Positions 1-7,767 of a DNA stretch of 23,995 bases are shown in pieces. The stretch lies in the NCBI GenBank assembly GCA_910579655.1, contig CAJTVE010000049.1:1-23995 (forward strand). Direction: 5' to 3'. A program made the translations under genes and the position numbers. Within the stretch, counting starts at the first letter, position 1. The number at the start of each line of letters is the position of its first letter. This DNA comes from an uncultured Allobaculum sp. GTDB lineage: Bacteria; Bacillota_I; Bacilli_A; Erysipelotrichales; Erysipelotrichaceae. The notes beneath the pieces are model-generated. The model searched no databases. It saw nothing but the letters and a program-made list of their open reading frames with translations, and was not told the DNA's origin.

Positions 1-73
1 CGAGAAAGATTTGTTTGCATTTTGAAGACAAAACACGAAAAATGGTTTTGTGAAAAAAGCCATGAATTATTCG

Positions 74-87
74 GGTTAAAATTAACC
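74..87. promoter_or_regulatory. Short inverted repeat upstream of the first small ORF
   Basis: GGTTAA and TTAACC are separated by two A residues, about 57 nt before the ATG at 144. The symmetry would suit a dimeric regulator, but there is no recognisable operator consensus and it may be chance in AT-rich DNA. Confidence 0.2.
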
Positions 88-143
88 ACATCCAACCAGC
101 TGAGCTGTCTGAGAGAGAATCTAGAAAATGAGAGGTGTAAGTT

Positions 144-365
144 ATGGATTTATCATGTAATCACGCCTGGGTCAGAGTTGAAGAGAATGAACACGCCGGA
201 TTTGGCTACCGAATCCTTTCTTCCACCGCTAACCACGCTGCGCGCAAACCGGTCCCAGGGACCAAATGCATTGAAGTCGGTACTGGACTGACATGGACCG
301 TTGCCTTCAAGGATGGTGAATTTTTTGCCATCCGCAAAAAGGCGCAGCCTCAGTGGATGGAATAA
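144..365 (+). CDS. Small hypothetical protein, 73 aa
   Basis: I do not recognise this protein. The ATG at 144 is preceded by AGAGGTG at 131-137, a good ribosome-binding site at normal spacing, which is the main reason to call it. The product is soluble-looking, has no signal peptide or membrane segment, and carries two cysteines, four tryptophans and a mixed beta-rich pattern (HAWVRVEE, TWTVAFKDGEFFAIRK) that could fold as a small beta domain. An intrinsic terminator lies about 100 nt downstream, consistent with a one-gene transcript. A longer overlapping ORF beginning at 22 lacks a ribosome-binding site and looks spurious. Confidence 0.5.
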   Translation: MDLSCNHAWVRVEENEHAGFGYRILSSTANHAARKPVPGTKCIEVGTGLTWTVAFKDGEFFAIRKKAQPQWME

Positions 366-461
366 TACTGCTCTTCTAAACTCGCCGCTAACTGTCTGGC
401 CAACAGGTCAGGGAAATACACCGATAGCTTGAACAAAGGAAAAACGAATTTTGCAGCCGTT

Positions 462-501
462 CTGGAACCAAGATCTTGATCTGGTTCCAGTTTTCTTTTT
501 T
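462..501 (+). terminator. Intrinsic terminator after the 73-aa ORF
   Basis: CTGGAACC plus AGATC (one bulged A between them) pairs with GATCT plus GGTTCCAG, giving a roughly 13-bp stem at 462-490, followed by TTTTCTTTTTT at 491-501. It separates the 73-aa ORF from the SWIM gene and shows that the long open frame upstream of position 700 is not coding. Confidence 0.8.
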
Positions 502-699
502 CCGCCCAGCTGCAGGCTTCTTTTTCAATCCGGCTATCTGCTCCGTTCTGTCTTTTTGAAGGACTTTCTGTGCGCATCTCAGGGCCTGCGTGTGTCAACA
601 CGCCCTAAAATAGAAGATGATACGCGCAAGGAAACGATCTTCCTGGATTCAGAACTCATTGCGCACAAAAATTTTATCTCAGATAGAAAGGATGATTTT

Positions 700-3492
700 A
701 TGGATTGGAAAGACAGTTTTAACCGGAACGTGCTGATGCAGGGCTGGCGTCGATTCCAGAATCACGAAATGGGACCGATCATGAAAAACAACAACACCTA
801 TTTCGTTTCGAGCCCTGAAGGGTACCAGACCCGGGCTGTCATTGAGAATGGATATGTTGATTCCATTTCCTGCTCCTGCTTTCGAGGACGACGCGGCGAG
901 CTTTGCGAACATGAAGCCGCCTTGCTGTTTGCCCTTGAAAACAATGCCTCTTCCTCCAGAAAAACGCCAGACGCTCCCTCAAAATCCCCATCAAAAGAAA
1001 ACCGCCAGATCCCTCATCCAAATGCTTATTCCCGCCCTGAAGCCTCTCCATTTGGCAGGACTTCAAGACCCGTTAAAGAAGCTCCACAGACATCCTGGTC
1101 TCATCCCGACGGACCTGCCACACCCAAAGTGACTCCGCCTTCTTCGGATGATTCGATGCCTGCCAACCCATTATTGGATGAACTCCAGAAACTTTTTGGA
1201 CTGGAAACCCCAAGCGCTCCCATCCATCCTCATGAACAGGCTCCAAAAGAAGAAAAGCCATCGGCTTTTGAAGGATCAGGAGCCGATTTCAAAAAACCAG
1301 AAGCTGATTTTAAATCTTCTGCTTACCACACTCCAACAAAGCCAGCACCAAAAGCCACTGAACCAGATCGTGCACCATACTGGCACCCGGATCCTGCCGC
1401 TTTAAAAAAATCAGGCGATGAACCATTCAATTCCTGGTCAGCCAGAGACTCAAAGCCAGAGGCTGTTCGGCCAGAAGCTGCCACAGAAGCATCTCAAAGG
1501 CCAGGACCTGAAAAGCCTTTGCAAGATCCAGAAGATGAATTCACAGATCCGTTTGAAAGATGGATGAATGCTGCCAGACAGGCTCAAAACCATCAGGATC
1601 TTCAAAAGCCAGAAAATGAGTCCCTGCCGACACAAAAGCAGCCAGAGCCGTCCACCTTTAAAGCGCCAGAGCGAAATAACCAGCCACATCCCTCCTGGTT
1701 CTGGGATCCGTTTCACCCTGATACAAAATCTCCGTTGCAGACTCAGTCCAAACCGGAATCAGAGCCAGAAAAAGAAAACGCCTTTTTCCGACCAGAGCCG
1801 CCAGAACCAGCTGCTCCGGTTGAGTCAAAGCCGCAAATGCAGCCGACCGCTTCTGATTCCAGTACGGTAAAGATCACTCCTTTTGAGGCTGAATCTGAAA
1901 AGACGCATTCACAGCCTGCTTTTGAAGAAAAGAAGCCGCAGGCCAGGACAGCGCCGGCAGATGAGGAGCCGACAGTACGACCAGACATCCACGCCTTCAC
2001 ACCCCCAGCCGTAAAAACAAAACTGGCGGGCAGCCCTGAACCGGCCAAAGAAGAAGCATTCACCGATGCACCTTCCAAAGCCGATGCTCCAAAAGCAGAA
2101 TCTTCAGGGACTGCTTTTACAGGCATCCAGACCGATAAGCCCTATGACTTTGAAGCCTTGTTACAGAAGCTGTCTTCAGGTGATCTTTCTGCCTTATTAA
2201 ATGCCTATGGCAAAATGCACCCTGAATTCCAGGATTTCATTCTGGCCGGTTCTCTGGAAACCAATCCAGAGGCCATCGGCCTGATCTTTGAGGAAGCGCA
2301 TATCCGGCTGAAAGCCTGCCTGCTCAAAGATGGAAGTTTCCAGGAACGCGAGGCATCCCGTCAGGCCAGAGCCTTTTTGAGCTGGCTGGATGACCAGCTG
2401 CTTGCTTTGTTTGCCAGCCGCCAGGAAGCCAGCGCTTCTGATCTTTTAAGAAATATTCTGAACGCTCTCAACGAATCCGTTCGTCTGGACGATGAACTGG
2501 AAGCAAATTTCCTGGTTCACGAGATCTTCTCCAGACTTGACCATCTGCTGGCGGGTGCCCCGGCTTTAGTGGTCAAGGATACATTCTCGTGGATGGAAGA
2601 CCATCTGGCAAGTCCTGTTCGGACAATGATTGATCTTCCAATGCTCCACCTGGTTGAAAAGCCCTACTTCAATCGAGAAGAGTTGGCTTTGCTCAAACTC
2701 AATCTGCTCACTTCGGTTCTTAATCAAGCCGATGACTATTCCCTTTCTGTCGCTGCACGCCACCAGCTTCTGAACGCCATTCTAGATCTGGTTAATGCCT
2801 TCCCACAGCTTGAACAGTCGGCGACAAGCTTCATGCAGACCTATGGATCGTCCCCACAGGCCCTGCTGAAAAAAGCGCATCAGGCGATTGAACATAACCG
2901 TCCTGGCCTTGCACAAGTCCAGCTCAAAAAAGCCAGAGCCAGTACGCTCTCCAGCTCGCAGGAAGAAGAAGTCTGCCGCCTGCTGATCCAGATTTACCAG
3001 ATCGAAAAACAGCCGGATTTAGCCGTCCGTCAGCTCAAAGAACTGATCTTTGTTCTCGATGCGGCTGACCCTGATGACCTGGCTTTGCTTAAAAAGCTCG
3101 AATCGGATGATGAATGGGCCGAAGACCTGAAGAAACTGGAAACTACAGCCTCACCTGAGCTGCTGATCCTTGTTTATGACCGGCTGCATCTGGATGACAA
3201 ACTGTTAGCCGTTCTTGAAAAAGAGCCGCAAATTCACGATCTGATTGACTATGAAGATCGTCTGAATGCCGTTGATCCAGATCGCACGGCCAGGCTCTGG
3301 CTCAATGCAGCGCATTCCATTGCGAATCAAGCCAATGAACGTCATGATTACCATCGTCTGGCTGCCGCCTTACGCAAAGCGGCGGATCATCCATCCACAC
3401 ACGATGAAGCTTTGCAGTTTGCGTATGAGCTCAAAGAAATGAACCACCGCCGCAAAGCGCTGATTCAGGAACTTCACCACGCCGGCTTCTGA
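700..3492 (+). CDS. SWIM zinc-finger protein with long Pro-rich linker
   Basis: A 930-aa protein of unknown role. The frame is open from 451, but I place the start at ATG 700: GAAAGGATG sits just upstream, and the earlier part crosses a terminator. Residues 58-71 form a SWIM motif (C58-x-C60-x8-C69-x-H71), a zinc-binding module often found in DNA- or protein-binding proteins and beside SNF2 helicases. Residues about 85-475 are low-complexity, rich in Pro, Glu, Lys and Ser with many KPE/PEP-like steps, and are probably disordered. Residues about 478-930 are Leu/Ala/Glu-rich and predicted helical, resembling TPR- or HEAT-like repeats. There is no signal peptide, transmembrane segment, Walker motif or helicase motif. 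A terminator follows at 3598. Function is not assignable; a cytoplasmic scaffold or nucleic-acid-associated adaptor is inference. Confidence 0.85.
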   Translation: MDWKDSFNRNVLMQGWRRFQNHEMGPIMKNNNTYFVSSPEGYQTRAVIENGYVDSISCSCFRGRRGELCEHEAALLFALENNASSSRKTPDAPSKSPSKENRQIPHPNAYSRPEASPFGRTSRPVKEAPQTSWSHPDGPATPKVTPPSSDDSMPANPLLDELQKLFGLETPSAPIHPHEQAPKEEKPSAFEGSGADFKKPEADFKSSAYHTPTKPAPKATEPDRAPYWHPDPAALKKSGDEPFNSWSARDSKPEAVRPEAATEASQRPGPEKPLQDPEDEFTDPFERWMNAARQAQNHQDLQKPENESLPTQKQPEPSTFKAPERNNQPHPSWFWDPFHPDTKSPLQTQSKPESEPEKENAFFRPEPPEPAAPVESKPQMQPTASDSSTVKITPFEAESEKTHSQPAFEEKKPQARTAPADEEPTVRPDIHAFTPPAVKTKLAGSPEPAKEEAFTDAPSKADAPKAESSGTAFTGIQTDKPYDFEALLQKLSSGDLSALLNAYGKMHPEFQDFILAGSLETNPEAIGLIFEEAHIRLKACLLKDGSFQEREASRQARAFLSWLDDQLLALFASRQEASASDLLRNILNALNESVRLDDELEANFLVHEIFSRLDHLLAGAPALVVKDTFSWMEDHLASPVRTMIDLPMLHLVEKPYFNREELALLKLNLLTSVLNQADDYSLSVAARHQLLNAILDLVNAFPQLEQSATSFMQTYGSSPQALLKKAHQAIEHNRPGLAQVQLKKARASTLSSSQEEEVCRLLIQIYQIEKQPDLAVRQLKELIFVLDAADPDDLALLKKLESDDEWAEDLKKLETTASPELLILVYDRLHLDDKLLAVLEKEPQIHDLIDYEDRLNAVDPDRTARLWLNAAHSIANQANERHDYHRLAAALRKAADHPSTHDEALQFAYELKEMNHRRKALIQELHHAGF

Positions 3493-3597
3493 TTGCATGC
3501 CGCCCGCAAAAAAAAGATCAGCACTTGGAGTCGAAATCGAGCGTCTACATCCTGTCTGATTCTTTGTCTGGCATTTAAAACGTAAAACACCAGTCCG

Positions 3598-3634
3598 CGG
3601 TTCTTCTGTTCTGGAACGGAAGAGCCGTTTTTCT
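3598..3634 (+). terminator. Terminator of the SWIM gene
   Basis: CGGTTCTTCTGTTC pairs with GAACGGAAGAGCCG (14 bp including wobble pairs, tiny TG loop), followed by TTTTTCT. It lies about 105 nt after the SWIM stop codon. Confidence 0.65.
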
Positions 3635-3805
3635 ATGCTTTCCATGCTTCATTTCGGTTCTGGACATTTATACATCCAATGCCTTTTATCGATTGAATCC
3701 TCACGATCATCCAGAACGCATGGACCCTTCAGTCCTGTTTTTGTCGGGATAGAACCAGGCATGCAAATTTCGGATACCGTTAGATCTGGAATTTCTTTTT
3801 CGAAG

Positions 3806-3832
3806 TTGCTTTCCGATGAATTTCAATATAAT
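3806..3832 (+). promoter_or_regulatory. Candidate promoter of the methyltransferase
   Basis: A perfect TATAAT at 3827-3832 has TTGCTT at 3806-3811, a short 15-nt spacer. It lies about 85 nt before the start codon. The -10 is convincing, the -35 less so. Confidence 0.45.
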
Positions 3833-3917
3833 TCAGAAATAAATAAAATCTGTAAGGAACCAAAGTATCATCAATTGTTAAAATGGTGTCGATGATTTCA
3901 ACAGGGAGGTGCAGACA

Positions 3918-4667
3918 ATGAATTATCAAGAAATCAATGCCCAGACGATCGACAAATGGGTGCAGGCTGGCTGGCAATGGGGCATTCCAATTTCGCATGA
4001 ACAATTTGAAGCAGCCAGACACGATCAATGGGATGTCGTTTTAACGCCGACCAGGCCTGTTCCGCACGAATGGTTTGGAGATCTGAAAGGAAAGAAGATA
4101 TTGGGACTGGCCAGCGGCGGCGGACAGCAGATGCCGATTTTTGCCGCTCTCGGAGCCGATTGCACGGTATTGGATTATTCGTCTAAACAGCTGGAAAGTG
4201 AAAGACTTGTAGCCAAAAGAGAAGGGTATCCAATCCGGATCGTTTGCGCGGATATGACGAAGCGGCTGCCGTTTGAAGCAGAAGAATTTGACTTGATCTT
4301 TCATCCGGTCTCCAATTGCTATGTGGAGGATGTCAAACCGATCTGGAAGGAATGCTGGCGGGTCCTGAAAAAAGGCGGCGTATTGATTGCCGGGATGAAT
4401 CATCCCCTTATTTATATGGTGGATGAAGAGGAAAAGATGATCATCAACCCGATGCCATTTAATCCCCTCAAAAACAAGAAACAGATGGAACAGCTTCAAA
4501 GGGAAGATGCAGGCGTTCAATTCTCGCATTCGCTCGAAGAACAGATTGGCGGCCAGCTGGAAGCCGGCTTCAAACTGACTGCTCTTTACGAAGATACAGC
4601 CGGTGCTGGCAGACTGCATGAGCTGAACATCCCAACTTTTTTCGCCACGAGATCTGTAAAAGAATGA
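3918..4667 (+). CDS. Class I SAM-dependent methyltransferase
   Basis: A 249-aa Rossmann-fold methyltransferase (Methyltransf_11/25-like). Motif I, the SAM-binding glycine loop, is ILGLASGGGQQ at residues about 61-71; the acidic end of strand 2 is in CTVLDYS; an FDLIFHPVS segment (motif IV) follows; and the post-motif stretch WRVLKKGGVLIAGM is typical of the family. The start is ATG 3918, with GGGAGG at 3904-3909; an in-frame GTG at 3909 lies inside that ribosome-binding site and is less likely. It appears monocistronic. The substrate cannot be read from the sequence; relatives act on small molecules, tRNA or quinones. No partner gene adjoins it. Confidence 0.85.
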   Translation: MNYQEINAQTIDKWVQAGWQWGIPISHEQFEAARHDQWDVVLTPTRPVPHEWFGDLKGKKILGLASGGGQQMPIFAALGADCTVLDYSSKQLESERLVAKREGYPIRIVCADMTKRLPFEAEEFDLIFHPVSNCYVEDVKPIWKECWRVLKKGGVLIAGMNHPLIYMVDEEEKMIINPMPFNPLKNKKQMEQLQREDAGVQFSHSLEEQIGGQLEAGFKLTALYEDTAGAGRLHELNIPTFFATRSVKE

Positions 4668-4929
4668 TCCGAGAAAGCGGCCATAGAAATGGTCTTTCTC
4701 AATCGTTTCTCCACTCAATTGACATCAATTATCGCACACTGCTCGCAGAGCAGTCTGAAACCTGCTAAAAACCGATGTGATCGAGTCATTGTCCTTGATC
4801 TTTTCTTGAGAATCAGCGACAATACTCAACGGAAAGAAACCTTGTGGATTCAAAACGAACCAGAAATGTTCAAAGTGTTTTTGGCCCGATCTCCTCAGGT
4901 TTGAAAAACAAATTATCTGAAGAAATTTG
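4668..4929. other. Intergenic stretch, no gene seen
   Basis: A 71-codon plus frame at 4689-4904 has no ribosome-binding site and no recognisable content. I see no clear terminator for the methyltransferase here. Confidence 0.5.
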
Positions 4930-4958
4930 TTGACAAGTTCTTTCCAACCCTGTATTAT
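4930..4958 (+). promoter_or_regulatory. Consensus promoter of tRNA-His
   Basis: TTGACA at 4930-4935, a 17-nt spacer, then TATTAT at 4953-4958. Transcription should begin about 10-12 nt before the tRNA. This is the best sigma-70/sigma-A promoter in the window. Confidence 0.85.
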
Positions 4959-4976
4959 AACAAAGCATTCTTAAAT

Positions 4977-5053
4977 GGCGGTTGTGGAGAAGCGGTTAAC
5001 TCAACGGATTGTGGCTCCGTCATGCGCGCGTTCGAATCGCGTCAGCCGCCCCA
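4977..5053 (+). tRNA. tRNA-His (GTG)
   Basis: Seventy-seven nucleotides with encoded CCA. The acceptor GCGGTTG pairs with CAGCCGC (one G-U). The extra G(-1) at 4977 faces discriminator C73 at 5050, the identity element of tRNA-His. The anticodon arm is ACGGA-TTGTGGC-TCCGT with anticodon GTG. The T arm GCGCG-TTCGAAT-CGCGT is intact. The sequence closely resembles B. subtilis tRNA-His as I remember it. It has its own promoter and terminator and so is a single-gene unit. Confidence 0.97.
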
Positions 5054-5067
5054 TTTTATGAATACTC

Positions 5068-5094
5068 CGTGTCAGGAAACTGACACGTTTTTTT
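5068..5094 (+). terminator. Terminator of tRNA-His
   Basis: Perfect 8-bp stem CGTGTCAG/CTGACACG with a GAAA tetraloop, followed by seven T residues. Confidence 0.93.
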
Positions 5095-5306
5095 ATGCTC
5101 TGTCTTTATGCCCTGTCTTCACTGACAGGCAGCCGGATCCCCGTCCTGGTGTCTGGTCACTTTTGTCCTTCAGCTTTGGCTGACAGGGTATGGCTGATCC
5201 CCGGACGGCTTTTTCATTGCGTCTATCGCTTCTATGACTATGACTTTAGTCAGGCTTTTCTCTTCTCTTCTCTCTTTGACCTCCTTATTTTGCCTTTCAG
5301 AAGGCT

Positions 5307-5350
5307 AAAGAAAAAGGCCTGCCAGATCTCGATTGGAAATCCGGCAGGCC
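5307..5350 (-). terminator. Terminator of the PPOX-like gene
   Basis: GGCCTGCC at 5316-5323 pairs with GGCAGGCC at 5343-5350. On the minus strand the stem is followed by a T-rich tract (complement of AAAGAAAAA at 5307-5315). It begins a few bases after the stop codon of the minus-strand gene. Confidence 0.85.
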
Positions 5351-5356
5351 GTAAGA

Positions 5357-5824
5357 TTAATCGTATGGTTTATAAATGGCTTCTTTCTTTTCAAAGTCGA
5401 TGAAAATCTGATAGGCATCGCCCTGGTCATCCTCATCCCAGATTTCAACCAGTTTTGGCGTGACTTCAACCAGAATCTCGGTATCTACATGAGAGTAGGC
5501 ATTGTAGGATTTCCAGAGATACTGTTTGTACAGCTTTTCGAAACGGTGGCCAGGTTCGCGGGTAACCAGACCTTTGATTTCGGCATCTCCTTCGATCTGC
5601 ACTCCATTCCAGCACATGGCCACGCGGGAGTTTTTATAGAGCTGCTGGGTCTTACGGAAATTTTTATCCGTCTTGAAATAAACTTTGTCATTGTAGAACA
5701 GGCAGGAGACATTGCGTACCATCGGGTAGTTGTCTACACAGCTTGCCAGGGCCATGATTTTCCATGGGCCGAGTTTATTTTCCATTAAGGCGGCTGCCTT
5801 TTCAAAGTTCATCTTGCATTCCAT
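5357..5824 (-). CDS. Pyridoxamine 5'-phosphate oxidase-like flavoprotein
   Basis: A 155-aa protein of the PPOX-like split-barrel superfamily, single-domain proteins that usually bind FMN or F420 and act as small reductases or flavin-binding proteins. Recognisable parts are the N-terminal helix (FEKAAALMENKLG), the barrel strands with PMVRNVSCLFYNDKVYF and KTDKNFRKTQQL, and CWNGVQIEGDAEI. The normal catalytic C-terminus of true PdxH is absent, so vitamin B6 oxidase activity should not be assumed. The start is the first ATG, with GAGGAAAA about 12 nt upstream; a second ATG four codons in (MNFEK) is possible. It is monocistronic, with its own terminator. Confidence 0.8.
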   Translation of the reverse strand: MECKMNFEKAAALMENKLGPWKIMALASCVDNYPMVRNVSCLFYNDKVYFKTDKNFRKTQQLYKNSRVAMCWNGVQIEGDAEIKGLVTREPGHRFEKLYKQYLWKSYNAYSHVDTEILVEVTPKLVEIWDEDDQGDAYQIFIDFEKKEAIYKPYD

Positions 5825-6171
5825 TCTTAATTATTTTCCTCGTTCTCTTTCTTAGTTTTCAGTTATTTGTTCATCAGACAGTATGAACCTTATTTAGGGG
5901 TCAGGTTTAGTATACGCGTTTTTTCGGTCAAGTTGGTTTTCAGGCCGATTTTTCGGGATGATTTAGGCAGGGAATGTTGGCACCATCGCCAAAACAGTTC
6001 TTTTTCAAATCCCTTAAATGAATTGTAAACCTCTTTCAGGATGAAGAGTTCAAGAAAAATAGTCCATCTGGCTCTTTGAAACAATGGCAGCGATTCGAAG
6101 GGCTTCCAGACCAGAATCCTCAGAAATTCAAGCTTGACTGGATTCGAATTCTGTTCAGAATTTGCTGGACC
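5825..6171. other. Intergenic stretch, no gene seen
   Basis: About 350 bp between two minus-strand genes. It should hold the promoter of the flavoprotein gene; a TATACT-like box (minus strand, near 5911-5916) is visible but lacks a properly spaced -35. No convincing ORF or terminator for ribU was found. Confidence 0.4.
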
Positions 6172-6825
6172 CTATCCCAGGGTACGCATGGTCGCCAGAA
6201 TCGCCACAATGACAGTTGCAAGAATTACAGTTCCAACAACAGCCATTGTCTTCTTATTCGAAGGCACGGAAGATTCCCGTTTATCGACCAGACCCGATTT
6301 ATGCAGCGCATTGGAAACTGGCTTGTAGACCAGCAGAATGATGACACTGTTGATGGCAGCTTTCAGGAAATTGAATAAAGCAATTGCTGGCAGCAGACCA
6401 TTGACGACTTCCTGGGGCATACCGTAGTAAAACGGTGTAACAAAATAGTTCCAGATCACCATGACAACCACAGCCGCCGCTGTACCTGCGCACAGTCCGA
6501 TAAAAGCACCATTTTTCGAATGAAGCTTTTTATAGATATAGGCTGCCGTGCAGATAAAAGAACAGCTCGAAAGCACATCCATCAGCCAGTCGAGGATGTT
6601 GCCGCCATGGAACATCAGCTCCAGCAAGGAAGAGATGGCCGATACAATAAACGCGCTGACCGGTCCATACAAAAATCCCGCAATCCCGATGACGACGTCT
6701 TTGGGGTCATACGTCAGAAACGGAACTGAAGGCACTAAAGGCACTCGAAACAACAGGCACAGCACAACTGCCAGCGCACTGAACAGTGCCAGAATGGTCA
6801 TTTTCTTTGTTGAAATCTTTTTCAT
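6172..6825 (-). CDS. ribU: Riboflavin ECF transporter S component
   Basis: A 217-aa membrane protein, the substrate-binding S component of an energy-coupling-factor transporter that imports riboflavin together with a shared EcfA-EcfA'-EcfT module encoded elsewhere. About six hydrophobic segments are visible. The N-terminus MKKISTKKMTILALFSALA is typical of S components, whose first helix contacts EcfT. An FMN riboswitch directly upstream supports riboflavin specificity. The start is ATG 6825, with GGAGGT a few bases upstream; the frame runs open 31 codons further, but those codons lie in riboswitch leader. The last 25 or so residues form an extra hydrophobic helix (MAVVGTVILATVIVAIL) after a polar linker, longer than many RibU proteins. 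Confidence 0.9.
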   Translation of the reverse strand: MKKISTKKMTILALFSALAVVLCLLFRVPLVPSVPFLTYDPKDVVIGIAGFLYGPVSAFIVSAISSLLELMFHGGNILDWLMDVLSSCSFICTAAYIYKKLHSKNGAFIGLCAGTAAAVVVMVIWNYFVTPFYYGMPQEVVNGLLPAIALFNFLKAAINSVIILLVYKPVSNALHKSGLVDKRESSVPSNKKTMAVVGTVILATVIVAILATMRTLG

Positions 6826-6905
6826 ATGTACACCTCCACTCACAAAGAAAACTGCAAAAAACTGCTTCTTGGCATTTTTCTGTGGAAAAAGCGCACACAA
6901 AAAAA

Positions 6906-7015
6906 GATCTTCTTTCATCCAGACTTTAACTGTTGCTGCCGGAGTTTCACCAGGCTCGGCCCGAAGGTTCGCGGAGTATACCGCCAGTAGGGAATTTCAC
7001 CCTGCCCTGAAGAGG
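6906..7015 (-). promoter_or_regulatory. FMN riboswitch (RFN element)
   Basis: The minus strand shows the conserved RFN blocks in order: CTTCAGGGCAGGGTGAAATT, then CCCTACTGGCGGTA, GAGCCTGGTGAAACTCCGGC, AACAGTTAAAGTCTGGATG and the closing GAAAGAAGAT. P1 pairs 7009-7013 with 6908-6912. This aptamer binds FMN and usually represses riboflavin synthesis or uptake genes. The expression platform lies between 6908 and the ribU start: I see no clean terminator, whereas a hairpin around CACAGAAAA and TTTTCTTTGTG sits next to the ribosome-binding site, so translational control is the better guess. Confidence 0.93.
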
Positions 7016-7030
7016 TTTTATGCATGTCAT

Positions 7031-7036
7031 AGTATA
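7031..7036 (-). promoter_or_regulatory. Candidate -10 box of the ribU transcript
   Basis: The minus strand reads TATACT about 18 nt before the riboswitch begins, a suitable position. The matching -35 (TTCCGA at 17 nt) is weak. Confidence 0.35.
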
Positions 7037-7135
7037 GCGCTTCGGGCATAGAATCGGAAAAAGAATGTTTTTTCCGGCGCTGGCTGGTCGTTTTTTTAGG
7101 TCTGCCGCTACAATATTCCTGAAACTCAGCCAGAG

Positions 7136-7191
7136 AGCTGGATTGGATGTGGCGATCTTTGCGGATCGTTTCAGACTGATTCCATCCAGCT
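7136..7191 (+). promoter_or_regulatory. Two-tier leader hairpin upstream of small ORF
   Basis: AGCTGGAT(T)GGA at 7136-7147 pairs with TCCATCCAGCT at 7181-7191 (about 11 bp, one bulge). Its loop contains a second stem, CGATC at 7153-7157 with GATCG at 7164-7168. No T tract follows, so it is not a terminator. It ends about 16 nt before the ribosome-binding site of the gene at 7219. Confidence 0.45.
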
Positions 7192-7218
7192 TATGAGCAG
7201 CGCAGGAAAGGAACGTAT

Positions 7219-7434
7219 ATGGCTCGACAGAAAAAAGCCGACGATCCCATGCAGGGATTTCGTGCCGGCGGCAGTTTTGACTATAACGGAAAACAGGTTG
7301 TCTTGCTGATGAACAGCAAAACCGGACAGCTTGCCTTTGAAATCGATCATCAGCTCGTCAGTGACCCAGCTGTGCAAAATGAACTGATGGCAGCTTTTCA
7401 GGTTCGCAACCAGCTTCCCCCAGAAAAGAAGTAA
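7219..7434 (+). CDS. Small hypothetical protein, 71 aa
   Basis: I do not recognise this gene. The ATG at 7219 is preceded by GGAAAGGAACG, a good ribosome-binding site. The product is polar, begins with a basic stretch (ARQKKADDP) and contains a beta-hairpin-like core (GGSFDYNGKQVVLLMNSKTG) followed by an acidic/amphipathic segment and a charged tail, with no signal peptide or membrane helix. The opposite-strand ORF of 96 codons at 7171-7461 lacks a comparable start site and is rejected. A structured leader precedes it and a weak terminator follows, consistent with a stand-alone gene. Confidence 0.6.
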   Translation: MARQKKADDPMQGFRAGGSFDYNGKQVVLLMNSKTGQLAFEIDHQLVSDPAVQNELMAAFQVRNQLPPEKK

Positions 7435-7460
7435 GCCAGGCCAGAGCACCTGGTTTTTCA
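7435..7460 (+). terminator. Weak terminator after the 71-aa gene
   Basis: CCAGG at 7436-7440 pairs with CCTGG at 7449-7453, followed by TTTTTC. The stem is only 5-6 bp. Confidence 0.45.
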
Positions 7461-7475
7461 TTTTCCACTCTTCCC

Positions 7476-7508
7476 TTTTCTGCTCTTCCTTTTCTGCTCT
7501 TCCTTTTC
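7476..7508 (+). repeat. 14-bp tandem repeat, pyrimidine-rich
   Basis: TTTTCTGCTCTTCC is present twice head to tail (7476-7489 and 7490-7503), followed by a partial third copy TTTTC. The rest of the gap up to the next gene is non-coding, with GTCAATCC repeated twice near 7540-7580. Confidence 0.7.
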
Positions 7509-7767
7509 AAGGATTCCAATCAGGGATTCAGGATTTTAGTCAATCCTTGAAGAATTTCGGTCAATCCAGGCTTTTTTTGGCCTTGTTTCGATTACTTTTC
7601 TATCAGAAATCTTCCAGGGCTTCCTCCTGGTTTCAGCATTTTTCGTATACTGAACTGACAGAAGTGAAAGATTGATGTTTTCATGGTGTCTGGCTGGTCT
7701 GGCTATACTTGAAGAGGCCTGTCTTATGAAGAATCTTTTTCTTCCAGCTTTCTTGGAGGTGATTACT

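Larger units (their letters stand above)
3493..3917. other. Intergenic region: terminator, promoter, no gene
   Basis: It holds the terminator of the SWIM gene and a promoter for the methyltransferase. An 86-codon plus frame at 3635-3895 has no ribosome-binding site and crosses the promoter, so I do not call it. Confidence 0.6.

Noticed and set aside
451..699. N-terminal 83-codon extension of the SWIM protein
   Set aside because: It begins at a non-ATG codon, runs through an intrinsic terminator at 462-501 and lacks a ribosome-binding site; ATG 700 has a good one.
1743..2126. 127-codon minus-strand ORF
   Set aside because: It is a shadow of the Pro/Glu-rich linker: low-complexity Ala/Gly/Ser content that mirrors the codon bias of the plus-strand gene.
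4041..4718. 225-codon minus-strand ORF
   Set aside because: Antisense to the methyltransferase, whose motifs and ribosome-binding site are clear; the reverse protein has no family features.
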